Under the pieces are notes generated by a model, which was not told the origin of the DNA, made no database searches, and was given only the letters and a program-made list of their open reading frames with translations. From an uncultured Spirochaetaceae bacterium (GTDB lineage: Bacteria; Spirochaetota; Spirochaetia; Treponematales; Treponemataceae): 64,000 nucleotides of DNA. Each line of letters opens with the position of its first letter. The stretch's first letter is position 1. The stretch spans positions 1 to 64,000 of the forward strand of contig CADCCO010000004.1 of assembly GCA_902799965.1 (NCBI GenBank). The letters run 5' to 3'. Below, one piece after another: positions 24,534-33,211 of this stretch. A program made the translations under genes and the position numbers.

Positions 24534-24701
24534 AAAAACGCGGGGCGGAGTCGGGGCAAGCCTTCAAACTTATTTGTAAATTTTGCCGACTGGCATAGAG
24601 ACCAAAAACGTTTTTTGCGTAGCGAAAAATGTTTTTGGTTACGGTAAAAATTTACATCATAAGTTTGCAAGGATTGAGCCCGGCGGGAGCCCCGCGTTTT
24701 T
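24534..24701. repeat. 168-bp imperfect palindrome (long hairpin element)
   Basis: The outer arms AAAAACGCGGGGC and GCCCCGCGTTTTT are perfect. Inner paired blocks are CCTT with AAGG, AAACTTAT with ATAAGTTT, GTAAATTTT with AAAATTTAC, CCG with CGG, and ACCAAAAACGTTTTTTGCG with CGAAAAATGTTTTTGGT. The centre is TAG. Each outer stem ends in a T run on its own strand, so it could terminate in both directions. It fills most of the gap between the small membrane gene and purA. Confidence 0.85.
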
Positions 24702-24839
24702 GTTTTACCATCAATTCCGTTTGCCTTGGGCAATCCGCGCTTGTTGAATAAATTTCATAATGTCGCTATAATGATTGGCGCGCAAGGGGAACGGCGGGGC
24801 CGGGCTTTTTGCGAAATTTATAGACTTTTGAGGCGTAAA

Positions 24840-26066
24840 ATGAACGTTGTCGTAATGGGAGCCCAGTGGGGCGACGAAGGCAAGGGAAAGATTGTCGATT
24901 TTTTGGCGCAGGACGCGAAGTATGTCGTGCGCTTTGCGGGCGGAGCCAACGCCGGCCACACAATTGTGGTTGACGGAAAAAAATACGCGCTGCACCAAGT
25001 TCCGTCTGGAATCTTGTATCCCGGAAAGACGGTTTTCCTTGGCTCGGGAATGGTAGTTGACCCCGAAGCCCTTTTTGCCGAACTTAAAATGCTCAAAGAC
25101 AACGGAATCGATTGGGAAGGCCGCGTTTTCATCTCCGACCGCGCCCACATCGTTTTGCCCGGCTACCGCGAAATGGACAAAAAGCGCGACGCCGCCCGCA
25201 AGCGCCCGATCGGAACGACAGGCCGCGGAATCGGAACAACCTATTCGCAAAAATCCGAGCGCGACGGAATCCGCTTGGCCGACCTTGACTGGGACGAAAA
25301 AATGAACGACCTTGACCAGGCCGACAAGGACTTCCTCAAGCCCTACATGGAAAAGCTTCTTTCAATGCGCGTGAACATCGCCGAAAAAATGTGGGAGTTC
25401 CGCAAAGAGAACATTTTGTTCGAAGGCGCGCAAGGCGCGATGCTCGACATCGACAGCGGAACATATCCCTACGTTTCAAGCGGCGCCTCTTGTTCCGCCG
25501 GAGCGTCAACGGGATCCGGAATCGGTCCCCGCTCATTGGACAGAATTTTCGGCGTTTTCAAAGCCTACGAGACTCGCGTCGGCAACGGCCCTATGCCCAG
25601 CGAATTCAACGCCGAAAGCGAAGGCGAGTTGTGCGACTACGTTCGCAATAAAGGAAACGAGTTTGGCGTGACAACAGGCCGTCCGCGCCGCTGCGGCTAC
25701 CTTGACTTGGTCGCGCTCCGCTACGCCTGCCACGTTAACTCAATCGACTCGCTCGTTTTGACCCACCTTGACATTTACGACGACATGGACGAAATCGAGG
25801 CTTGCGTCGCCTACGACATCGACGGAAAAATCGTTACGGAATTCCCCACAAGCATTCCGGCGCTCAACAAGGCCAAGCCCGTTTTGCAAAAGTTTGACGG
25901 CTGGAAGAAAGACCTCAAAAAATGCGGCTCTTATTCCAAGATGCCCAAAAACGCCAAGGCTTACATTGAGTTCATCGAAGACTTCACTAACACGCCGGTG
26001 GGAATCGTTTCTGTCGGAAGCGACCGCAACGAAACTTACTTGCGCCTAAAGCCCTGGAAAAAATAA
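24840..26066 (+). CDS. purA: Adenylosuccinate synthetase
   Basis: The product is 408 residues. It joins IMP and aspartate with GTP to make adenylosuccinate, the first committed step to AMP. The start at 24840 follows GAGG by 6 nt and gives the canonical opening MNVVVMGAQWGDEGKGKIVD, with the GDEGKGK phosphate loop. Further signatures are FAGGANAGHTIV, GTTGRGIGTTY, FEGAQGAMLDIDSGTYPYV and TGRPRRCGYLDLVALRY. Upstream lies the long palindrome and a TATAAT box near 24769. Confidence 0.95.
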   Translation: MNVVVMGAQWGDEGKGKIVDFLAQDAKYVVRFAGGANAGHTIVVDGKKYALHQVPSGILYPGKTVFLGSGMVVDPEALFAELKMLKDNGIDWEGRVFISDRAHIVLPGYREMDKKRDAARKRPIGTTGRGIGTTYSQKSERDGIRLADLDWDEKMNDLDQADKDFLKPYMEKLLSMRVNIAEKMWEFRKENILFEGAQGAMLDIDSGTYPYVSSGASCSAGASTGSGIGPRSLDRIFGVFKAYETRVGNGPMPSEFNAESEGELCDYVRNKGNEFGVTTGRPRRCGYLDLVALRYACHVNSIDSLVLTHLDIYDDMDEIEACVAYDIDGKIVTEFPTSIPALNKAKPVLQKFDGWKKDLKKCGSYSKMPKNAKAYIEFIEDFTNTPVGIVSVGSDRNETYLRLKPWKK

Positions 26067-26082
26067 TTGTCGCCCCTGCGGC

Positions 26083-26119
26083 AAAAAAAAACGCGCGGAA
26101 AAATCCGCGCGTTTTTTTT
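26083..26119. terminator. Bidirectional terminator between purA and murD
   Basis: A perfect 9-bp stem ACGCGCGGA/TCCGCGCGT with an AAAA loop is flanked by A and T runs, so it serves both convergent genes. Confidence 0.92.
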
Positions 26120-26131
26120 GCCAGGCTGCTG

Positions 26132-27664
26132 TCAAAACATTTTCTTGACGGCCGCCATAAATTTTTCGCCGCGGTCAAACTCGTTGGCGAACATTCCGAA
26201 CGAAGTGCAGCCTGGCGAAAAAACGACCGTGTCGTTTTTTGCCGCCGCGGATTCAGGGTTTTCAAAATCATTCTTTAGCGCGGAAAGCAGTTCTTCAAGC
26301 GAATTGTATGGGCCGTTGTACGCGGCGCCGCGCTCTTTTAAGAGCGGCAAAAGCTTGTCCGTTCCGCTTCCTGCCAAAAGGTATAGGGCGGCCGGCGGCG
26401 TTGAAGAGCGCGATGACGGGTCGAGGGCGGCGGCCAAAGGCTCAAAGTCCAAGCCCTTGTCTGTTCCGCCCATTACGCAAACGACTGGCTTTCCAAAAGA
26501 GGCGCTTGCGGCCGCCGCCGCTTCGGGCACTGTGGCGCAAGAGTCGTTGTAAAAGCGAACAGTTTTCGCCGCTCCCCGCCACTGGTGGAAAAACTGCAAG
26601 CGGTGCGGAATGCCGTTCCATTCGCCAAGAATTTTTTGAATCTTTTGCGCGTCAACGCCCATAAGGTAAAGGACAAGCGCGGCATTCATAAGGTTCTGCC
26701 TCATGTGGCGGCCCGGAACGGAAACGCTTCCCAAAACTTTTTCTTCTTTTTCTTTTCCGGGAATTCGGGCGCAGGCGGCCAAGTTGTTGTTTTGGTCAAA
26801 TGCCAGCCACACGCCGTATTGCGAGCCGTCCAAGCGGTCTTGCTTGTAGCGCAAAACTTTTGCCTTGCATTCGCGCGCGAACAAGTCTCCCCAAGAGCCG
26901 CCTGCTTCCGGGCCGGTTCCAAGCTCGTCTTTGTCCGCGTCGCAAATCATAAAGTCGCCGTCGCTTTGGTCGGCGTAAATCAAGCGCTTGTCCGCAATGT
27001 AGTCTTCCATGTTGCCGTACCAGTTTTGGTGGTCGGGAACGATTTTTGTAATCAAAGAAATTTTCGGCTTGAGCAATCCGCGTCCGCGCAAGTCGGCCAG
27101 CTGCCAGCTTGAGAGTTCCAGCACGACCGGCGTGTTCTCGTTCGTCTCTTCCAAAAAGGTGAGGGGGCTTACTGTTATGTTCCCGCCCAAAAAAGCGTCA
27201 AAGCCCGCCTGCTTCAAGCCGTAGTGAATCGCGCTTACGGTTGAAGACTTGCCCTTGCTTCCTGTCACCGCGATTATCGGCGCCTTGGTGAAGCGCAAGA
27301 ACAAGCTGATGTCGCTTTCAATAGCCTGGGCGGCGCTCAAAAAATCGTTCCCCTGAATTTTAACGCCGGGATTCTTTATCACGCAGTCCGCGTTGCGAAA
27401 GTCTTCGATCCTGTGGCCGCCCAAAACGTATGTAAGCCGCTCTTTGTCAAGCGTGTCGTCGCAGGCGATTGAATTGAGCGTGGGCTTTAGCTGCTCCTCT
27501 GTTTTCATGTCGGTGACTAAAACATACGCGCCATGCTTTAGCAAAAAGCGGACGGCCGCCTCGCCGCCGCCGTTAAGGCCAAGCCCCATCACTGTCACAT
27601 GCTTGTCTTTAATGTCGTCAATCGAATTGAAAAAACAGCCCTTGGGGTAAATATGCGCGTTCAT
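26132..27664 (-). CDS. murD: UDP-N-acetylmuramoylalanine--D-glutamate ligase
   Basis: The product is 510 residues, longer than the usual 440-460. It adds D-glutamate to UDP-MurNAc-L-Ala in peptidoglycan synthesis. The dinucleotide-like N-terminus is VTVMGLGLNGGGEAAVRFLL. The Mur ligase ATP site is VTGSKGKSSTVSAIHY (about 131-146), and FYNDSCATVPEAAAAA (about 371-386) opens the C-terminal domain. Loops such as LDPSSRSSTPPAALYLL look expanded compared with homologues. It is last in the murE-ddl-murD operon, 18 nt after ddl. Confidence 0.92.
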   Translation of the reverse strand: MNAHIYPKGCFFNSIDDIKDKHVTVMGLGLNGGGEAAVRFLLKHGAYVLVTDMKTEEQLKPTLNSIACDDTLDKERLTYVLGGHRIEDFRNADCVIKNPGVKIQGNDFLSAAQAIESDISLFLRFTKAPIIAVTGSKGKSSTVSAIHYGLKQAGFDAFLGGNITVSPLTFLEETNENTPVVLELSSWQLADLRGRGLLKPKISLITKIVPDHQNWYGNMEDYIADKRLIYADQSDGDFMICDADKDELGTGPEAGGSWGDLFARECKAKVLRYKQDRLDGSQYGVWLAFDQNNNLAACARIPGKEKEEKVLGSVSVPGRHMRQNLMNAALVLYLMGVDAQKIQKILGEWNGIPHRLQFFHQWRGAAKTVRFYNDSCATVPEAAAAASASFGKPVVCVMGGTDKGLDFEPLAAALDPSSRSSTPPAALYLLAGSGTDKLLPLLKERGAAYNGPYNSLEELLSALKNDFENPESAAAKNDTVVFSPGCTSFGMFANEFDRGEKFMAAVKKMF

Positions 27665-27682
27665 TTTTAGTCTCCTTATTTG

Positions 27683-28813
27683 TTAGCGCGACGTCAAAAG
27701 CTTTTTGCGCGAATCGTAGCGCTCGACGGCTTCGTCAATCAAAAGGTTGATTAAGTCCTTGTAGCCCAAGCCCGCCGCTTCGCACATTTTTGGGAACATG
27801 CTGATTGAGGTAAAGCCTGGAATCGTGTTGATTTCGTTCAAGTAAATTTTGCCTGAATCTTTGTCGATGAAAAAGTCCACTCGGCTTAGGCCGGAGCAGT
27901 CCAAGACGCTGTAGGCTTTTTGCGCGATTGACTTTATTTTTTCCATCGTCGCTTCGTCAATGTCCGCAGGGATTTTCAAAGCCGCTCCGTTGGGATCGGT
28001 GTATTTCGCCTCGTAGTCGTAGAACTCGTGGGTTGGAAGAATTTCTCCCGGCGTGTAGGCTTTGACGGCGCTGTAGCTGTGTTCAGGATTTTGAATCACG
28101 GCGTTTCCCGTGACGCTGCATTCAATCTCGCGCGCGTTCACCGCTTTTTCCACCAAAACTTTGTCGTCCCACATAAAGGCTTCGGCAAGCGCCATGGAAA
28201 ATTCGCGCGCGTTGCTCGCCTTGCCGGCGCCAACGGAAGAGCCGGCGTTGCAAGGCTTTACAAAAAGCGGAAAGCCAAATTCCTTTATCGTGTTTTCGAC
28301 CAGCTCGTCGTAGCGTTTGTTGTCGTTGATGTCGGCGCGCTTAAAGCACTTGTAGGGAACAACCGGAAGTCCGTTGTTGTTCCAAATTTCTTTGGTCATC
28401 TCTTTGTCCATTGTAAGCGCGCTGGCCATGACGCCGCAGCCAACGTAAGGAACTTCCGCCGCCGCGAGCAAGCCCTGCATTACGCCGTCTTCGCAAAAAG
28501 TTCCGTGAACTACGCCAAAAACCGCGTCAACTTCAAGCGCTTTTCCGCCGGCTGAGAAGGCGGCTTTTTTTCCGCCCGGAATCACGCTGACCAAATTTGC
28601 GTCGTCTTCCGTGATTTTAAAAGCGGCGGCGGGATTGTTTTGGACTCGCTTTAATTCTTCGTCGCTTTGCAAAAACCATTTTCCGTTTTTTGAAATTCCA
28701 ATCGGAATCAACTTGTACTTGGAACTGTCGATGTTGCGGGCTACAGAGGCCGCGCTTACAAGCGAGACTTCGTGCTCGCTGGATTTTCCGCCGAATAAAA
28801 TTGCCAAATTCAT
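27683..28813 (-). CDS. ddl: D-alanine--D-alanine ligase
   Basis: The product is 376 residues of the ATP-grasp fold, making the D-Ala-D-Ala dipeptide of the cell wall. The N-terminus has LFGGKSSEHEVSLVSA, typical of Ddl. The omega-loop/ATP region includes FVKPCNAGSSVGAGKA (about 186-201), and the metal site is near IYLNEINTIPGFTSISMFP (about 333-351). It lies between murE (2 nt upstream) and murD. Confidence 0.94.
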   Translation of the reverse strand: MNLAILFGGKSSEHEVSLVSAASVARNIDSSKYKLIPIGISKNGKWFLQSDEELKRVQNNPAAAFKITEDDANLVSVIPGGKKAAFSAGGKALEVDAVFGVVHGTFCEDGVMQGLLAAAEVPYVGCGVMASALTMDKEMTKEIWNNNGLPVVPYKCFKRADINDNKRYDELVENTIKEFGFPLFVKPCNAGSSVGAGKASNAREFSMALAEAFMWDDKVLVEKAVNAREIECSVTGNAVIQNPEHSYSAVKAYTPGEILPTHEFYDYEAKYTDPNGAALKIPADIDEATMEKIKSIAQKAYSVLDCSGLSRVDFFIDKDSGKIYLNEINTIPGFTSISMFPKMCEAAGLGYKDLINLLIDEAVERYDSRKKLLTSR

Positions 28814-28815
28814 TT

Positions 28816-30534
28816 TTACACTTCCTTGTTATATCCAATTTCCGCAAGCGCTTTTTTTGCCTCGGCGATTTCGTCGTAAGGCATCGCGCGGTCTTTGTAT
28901 ATTATCGAATTTTCATGCCCTTTTCCCAATAGCAAAACTATGTCGCCTTTTTTCGCCATGCCAAAGGCAAAGCGAATCGCTTTTGGCCGGTCAGGAACGA
29001 TGAACAAGTTTGCGTTCATCGATTTGCCTTCTTTTAAAGCGCCGGCGGCGATTTGCTCCAAAAGCGCGCGGGGGTCTTCTCCGCGCGGGTCTTCGTCGCA
29101 CAAAACGATTATGTCGCACCACTTGGCCGCGATTTGTCCTTGCAAGGGCCGCTTGGTCAAATCGCGCTCGCCGCCGCTTCCGAACAAGGCGAAAATTTTT
29201 CCCTTGCAGCGCGCCCTTATCGGCGGGAAAATTTCTTCAAAGCTTGAAGGCGTGTGCGCGTAGTCAACGATGACTTCAAAGTCTTGGCCGCGCGCGATTT
29301 TTGTCATGCGGCCCGTAATCGGAACAAGCTTGGCGGCGGCGCGGCAAAGGTCGCGCATTGAAACTCCGGCCATTTTGTTCACCGCAATCATCGCGGCCAT
29401 AATGTTTTTTGCGTTAAAGGCGCCGACGCAATTTGTGCGAACGCTTATGTTTTGGTCAAGGCCGTCAAAAGCGGCGCCGTGCTGGATTTCAAATTCCAAA
29501 TAGTTTTCTTGAGCGTCGATTTTTTTTGCTGAGACAAAATCCACGCCGTCGAGCGGCGCCGCGCTTTTTTGGCTTGCGCTTCCGTCTTGGTCTGCGGTAA
29601 AGCCGTAAACGCGAGCGCTTGTAGCCTCGCAAAAATATTTGGCTGACGGATCGTCCATGTTGACAACGCCGCAGGGAAGAACGTCAAGGTCAACGTTGTT
29701 CACGATTTTGCGGTGGTCGTGTTTGTCAAGCGCGCGGAAAAGGTTTGCCTTGTCGTCGCGGTATTTTTCAAAGGTCTTGTGGAATTCCAAATGCTCCAGC
29801 GTCACGTTCATGAAAACGCCGCAGTCAAAAAGAACCTTGTCCAAGCGGCCAAGGGATTCGCTTAGGCCGTGGCTGGAGCTTTCGACAACGGCGTACTCGC
29901 AGCCGTTCTGAACCATTTCGTAAAGCTCGCGCTGGATTATAGGCGCTTCCGGCGTGGTGGCGTGAACGGGGTTGGCTATCGCTTCTCCGCCCAAGGAATA
30001 CTGAACTGTGGAAATGAAGCCCGCCTTTTTTCCCGACAGGCGCAAGAGCTGCCAAATGAAGGAAACGGTGGAAGACTTTCCTTCGGTTCCCGTAACGCCG
30101 ATTACGATTAATTTTTTTGAAGGGTTTCCGTAGAACTCGGCGGAAATCGGCGCCATCGCTTTTCGCGAGTCAGGCGTTTTTAGCAAGACCGGCATCACCA
30201 AGTCGGAAAGCTTTTTTTTCTCGTCGCCGATGTTGCCGAGCGTTCGGCAAACGATGGACTTTGCAATTTGCGCGCTTTCTTCGCGGGTCAAGTCGCCTTG
30301 GTAAACGATGACGCTGGCGCCCGCGTCGATGGCCGCCGCGATGAATTGGTTTCCGTTGGCGTGGCTTCCAGGCAGCGCGAAAAAAAGATAGTTGTCCTTA
30401 ACGTCGCGCGAATCAAAGGCAAGCCCCACGACCGTCGTGGCGCCAATCAAAGATTCGTCCAAAGCGCTGACGCCGTCGGCCGCGAGCGCCTTAAACTCAA
30501 ATGAATCCAGCAAGGAAGACAACTTCTTTTCCAT
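28816..30534 (-). CDS. murE: UDP-MurNAc tripeptide synthetase
   Basis: The product is 572 residues, longer than the usual 490. It adds the third, diamino residue to the cell-wall precursor. The ATP site is GVTGTEGKSSTVSF (about 145-158), followed by TTPE and ESSSHGLSE. The residue-selecting loop reads DEDPRGEDP rather than the DNPR.EDP of meso-diaminopimelate enzymes. Since treponemes use L-ornithine, that is the likely substrate (inference). A stretch near residues 315-330 (ADQDGSASQKSAAPLDG) contains one dispersed repeat unit. The TAAAAT promoter box lies 8 nt before the ATG, with no Shine-Dalgarno. Confidence 0.9.
   Translation of the reverse strand: MEKKLSSLLDSFEFKALAADGVSALDESLIGATTVVGLAFDSRDVKDNYLFFALPGSHANGNQFIAAAIDAGASVIVYQGDLTREESAQIAKSIVCRTLGNIGDEKKKLSDLVMPVLLKTPDSRKAMAPISAEFYGNPSKKLIVIGVTGTEGKSSTVSFIWQLLRLSGKKAGFISTVQYSLGGEAIANPVHATTPEAPIIQRELYEMVQNGCEYAVVESSSHGLSESLGRLDKVLFDCGVFMNVTLEHLEFHKTFEKYRDDKANLFRALDKHDHRKIVNNVDLDVLPCGVVNMDDPSAKYFCEATSARVYGFTADQDGSASQKSAAPLDGVDFVSAKKIDAQENYLEFEIQHGAAFDGLDQNISVRTNCVGAFNAKNIMAAMIAVNKMAGVSMRDLCRAAAKLVPITGRMTKIARGQDFEVIVDYAHTPSSFEEIFPPIRARCKGKIFALFGSGGERDLTKRPLQGQIAAKWCDIIVLCDEDPRGEDPRALLEQIAAGALKEGKSMNANLFIVPDRPKAIRFAFGMAKKGDIVLLLGKGHENSIIYKDRAMPYDEIAEAKKALAEIGYNKEV
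29555..29580 (-). repeat. Dispersed repeat unit inside murE
   Basis: On the minus strand it reads AGCGCAAGCCAAAAAAGCGC followed by GGCGCC. It encodes SASQKSAAP and resembles the units in the helicase and HD genes. Confidence 0.5.
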
Positions 30535-30542
30535 AGCGCAAC

Positions 30543-30571
30543 ATTTTACCGCAAAGCGCTATGAATTTCAA
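30543..30571 (-). promoter_or_regulatory. Promoter of murE-ddl-murD, leaderless type
   Basis: On the minus strand TTGAAA, 17 nt, TAAAAT, then 8 nt to the murE ATG. It overlaps the divergent queD promoter region, whose TACAAT box is at 30583-30588. Confidence 0.65.
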
Positions 30572-30594
30572 GATAAAGGCGCTACAATAAGCGT

Positions 30595-30969
30595 ATGTTT
30601 GAAGTTCGGATAGAGGATGATTTTGCGGCGGCGCATTTTTTGCGCGACTATAACGGAAAGTGCGAAAATTTGCACGGCCACAACTACAAGGTTTTTGTAA
30701 CCGTTCGCGGCGAGCGGCTTAACGAGGGCGGAATGCTGCTCGACTTTAGCCAGCTTAAGGCCGCGCTTAAAAAAGTTTTGGCAGGCCTTGACCACACCAA
30801 CCTCAACGACAATCCCTTTTTTGACCAAAATCCCAGCGCCGAGCGAATCGCGCTTTACATTTGCAAGGGCGTTCAAGCCGAGCTGGACGCGCAAAAAAAA
30901 GACGTCCGCCTTTATTCGGTGGACGTCTTTGAAACGGATCGCAATCGAGCGACCTATTATCCTGACTAA
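30595..30969 (+). CDS. queD: 6-carboxytetrahydropterin synthase QueD
   Basis: The product is 124 residues of the tunnelling-fold pterin family. The zinc histidines are in DDFAAAHFL and ENLHGHNYKV, and DHTNLND carries another conserved stretch. The glutamate near the end (VFETDRNRATYY) binds the pterin. It most likely makes the queuosine and 7-deazaguanine precursor. The other queuosine genes are not in this window. TACAAT ends 6 nt before the ATG and there is no Shine-Dalgarno, so the message is probably leaderless. Confidence 0.88.
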   Translation: MFEVRIEDDFAAAHFLRDYNGKCENLHGHNYKVFVTVRGERLNEGGMLLDFSQLKAALKKVLAGLDHTNLNDNPFFDQNPSAERIALYICKGVQAELDAQKKDVRLYSVDVFETDRNRATYYPD

Positions 30970-30972
30970 TAC

Positions 30973-33045
30973 TTAGACTGTAAAGTTGTTGATTTCCTGG
31001 CCAATCTTGTAGATTGATTCCTTGAGGTTTCCGGCAACGTCGTTCAAGGCGGCGCCGGTCTCGTTGATCTTTTCCGCGCCTTGCGACATTTCTTCCATGC
31101 TGCCCTTCATGGCAAGCGTGGCGTCCTGCAAGCGGCGGACTTCTTCCAAAATCAACTTGTTGCCTTCAGTCATCTCTTCGCTGGCGTTGCGGACTTCGAT
31201 AGAGCCGTCGTTCATGTTCTTAAGCGCTTCGCTGATCTGGCGGCTTCCTTCCGTCTGCTCTTCCATAGCGGTGCGGATTTGAAGAACCAACTGGTCGGTG
31301 TCGCGGATTTTGTCGGCCACGACGGTGAGCGCCTGGGCTGACTCGTCGCTGGCTGTAACCACGTTGCTGATTGATTCCTTAATCTTGGCCAACTGCTCGC
31401 CGATGGTCTTTGACTGGCCGGTTGAAGTTTCCGAAAGCTTTCGGATTTCGTCCGCGACAACGCTGAAGCCTTTTCCCGCGTCGCCGGCGTGGGCCGCCTC
31501 GATGGCCGCGTTCATGGCCAAGAGGTTTGTCTGCGCCGCGATGTTTGCGATGGCTTGGTTCGCGTCCTCAAGCATGGCGGACTGGGTTTCAATCTGCTGA
31601 ATCTTTTCGTTAACGTCCTGCTGCTTCTTAAAGCCGATGTCGGCGTTCTGGTTGAGCGCTTCGAACGAGTTGGCCATTTTTTCGACGTTCTGGTTGACCG
31701 AAGAAATGTTTCCAATCATCTCTTCTACGGCGGCGGAAGCCTGGGTGATTCCGGCTGTCTGGCCTTCGATCATCTTGTTCAAAGAGTCGATGTTTGAAGA
31801 AATCTGGTTCACGGCGCCGGCGGTTTGGTTTACGCTGTTGCCCTGAGTTTCGATTTGAGTGTGGATGGAATCGATGTTGGCGATGATTTCGGTAATCGCG
31901 CTGGCCGTGTCCTGGCTGATGGCGCCCATGTTCTCGCCGCCGGACTCCAAGTCGGTATTCTGCTCTTTGATGATTTTTACGATTGACTGCAAGCGCTCCA
32001 TAAAGGCGTTGAAGCCGCCGACTACTTCGCCGACCTCGTCCTTTGACTTGGAGTCGATGCGCTGGGTCAAGTCCGCGTCGCCGCTTGAAATTTTAATTAA
32101 GCTGTCGCGGACGGTCAAAACCGGCTTTACGACCGCGATGCGGACAACGATTGTCGTCAAGATTGAGATTATGATGAGCATCACAACCAAAGACGGAATT
32201 ACAAGCTGCAGGGTTTGCTCGGTGGCGCTTGTGATTACATGCTGGTTCTTTGCCATGAAGAGCATTCCCACAACCTGGCCGTTGGGGTTTTTGTGGGGAA
32301 TGTAGACTGAGCGGTAGTGCTTTCCGCCGATGACATTGCTGAGCCTTATCTTTTCGCCCTTTCCAAGAACTTCGCCCAAGACCTGCTTGTTGTCGATCCT
32401 GGTTCCTGTCATCGGGTTTCCCTTGCTGTCGCGCAGGGTTGTTGAAACGCGCAAGTCGCCTCGGAAAACGGTGCATTCCGTTCCGTGGGCTTCCTTTACC
32501 AAGTTGACGAAATCTTCCTTTACAAAGTCATAGGCCGAAAGAACCGCGCCCACAAACTCGCCTTGGTAGCGGACCGGAGCGACGTAGGCCAAGCCCCAAG
32601 ACATCCATTCTTTTTCTATCCAAGAATAGCTGATCGATTCGCCGTCTTTTACGTTTTGGAAAGCCTCGATGTCGGACACGCTGCCGCCAACCCCGATTGT
32701 TCCCGCGACGACGTTTCCGTCACGGTCGGCGATGAGCAGGTAGTCGGCGTCCATGCTGCCAACCTGGCCCTGGACAACGCCTTCCAAAACCTCGATGTCG
32801 CCGTTGGCCAAGCCGTTTGTGGTGCGGTTTAGGCCGGCGATTGTCTTGGCTTCCGCTTTAAGCGTGTCTTCCCAGTTTCTAAGAAGAATCTCGCCGCCAG
32901 TTCCGGCCGTTTGGACGCTTCCGTCAATTTCTTCCGCAAAGTGGGCTTTATAGGTAAGAACTGAAATGGCGCAAATCGTGACTGATGACAAAATGACCAT
33001 TGCGGCCACGATGAAAAAAATCTTGAGGGATAATTTAACCTTCAT
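30973..33045 (-). CDS. Methyl-accepting chemotaxis protein, single-Cache type
   Basis: The product is 690 residues. AAGGAG precedes the ATG. TM1 is near residues 8-28 and TM2 near 278-300. The periplasmic sensor between them reads like a single Cache domain ([20 protein letters not shown], then [18 protein letters not shown]). A HAMP domain and a long helical signalling domain follow, with the hairpin [19 protein letters not shown] near residue 505. It converges on queD with a 3-nt gap. A third receptor gene is transcribed divergently. Confidence 0.93.
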   Translation of the reverse strand: MKVKLSLKIFFIVAAMVILSSVTICAISVLTYKAHFAEEIDGSVQTAGTGGEILLRNWEDTLKAEAKTIAGLNRTTNGLANGDIEVLEGVVQGQVGSMDADYLLIADRDGNVVAGTIGVGGSVSDIEAFQNVKDGESISYSWIEKEWMSWGLAYVAPVRYQGEFVGAVLSAYDFVKEDFVNLVKEAHGTECTVFRGDLRVSTTLRDSKGNPMTGTRIDNKQVLGEVLGKGEKIRLSNVIGGKHYRSVYIPHKNPNGQVVGMLFMAKNQHVITSATEQTLQLVIPSLVVMLIIISILTTIVVRIAVVKPVLTVRDSLIKISSGDADLTQRIDSKSKDEVGEVVGGFNAFMERLQSIVKIIKEQNTDLESGGENMGAISQDTASAITEIIANIDSIHTQIETQGNSVNQTAGAVNQISSNIDSLNKMIEGQTAGITQASAAVEEMIGNISSVNQNVEKMANSFEALNQNADIGFKKQQDVNEKIQQIETQSAMLEDANQAIANIAAQTNLLAMNAAIEAAHAGDAGKGFSVVADEIRKLSETSTGQSKTIGEQLAKIKESISNVVTASDESAQALTVVADKIRDTDQLVLQIRTAMEEQTEGSRQISEALKNMNDGSIEVRNASEEMTEGNKLILEEVRRLQDATLAMKGSMEEMSQGAEKINETGAALNDVAGNLKESIYKIGQEINNFTV

Positions 33046-33211
33046 GCAAACTCCTTATATACAGTAATATTTATTGTAGCGCCAATCTGCAAAAAATGCA
33101 AGAAAATTTTTTCTATATGAAAATTATAAAAATTTGTTTTTTCGCTTGTTTTTTCAACAAACTGGCGCTAAAATGGAAATTCGTTCACATTCTACTTGCC
33201 AGGAGCAGCAT

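Noticed and set aside
24534-24701. Retron msr/msd region
   Set aside because: Long nested stems fit superficially, but no reverse transcriptase gene lies nearby.
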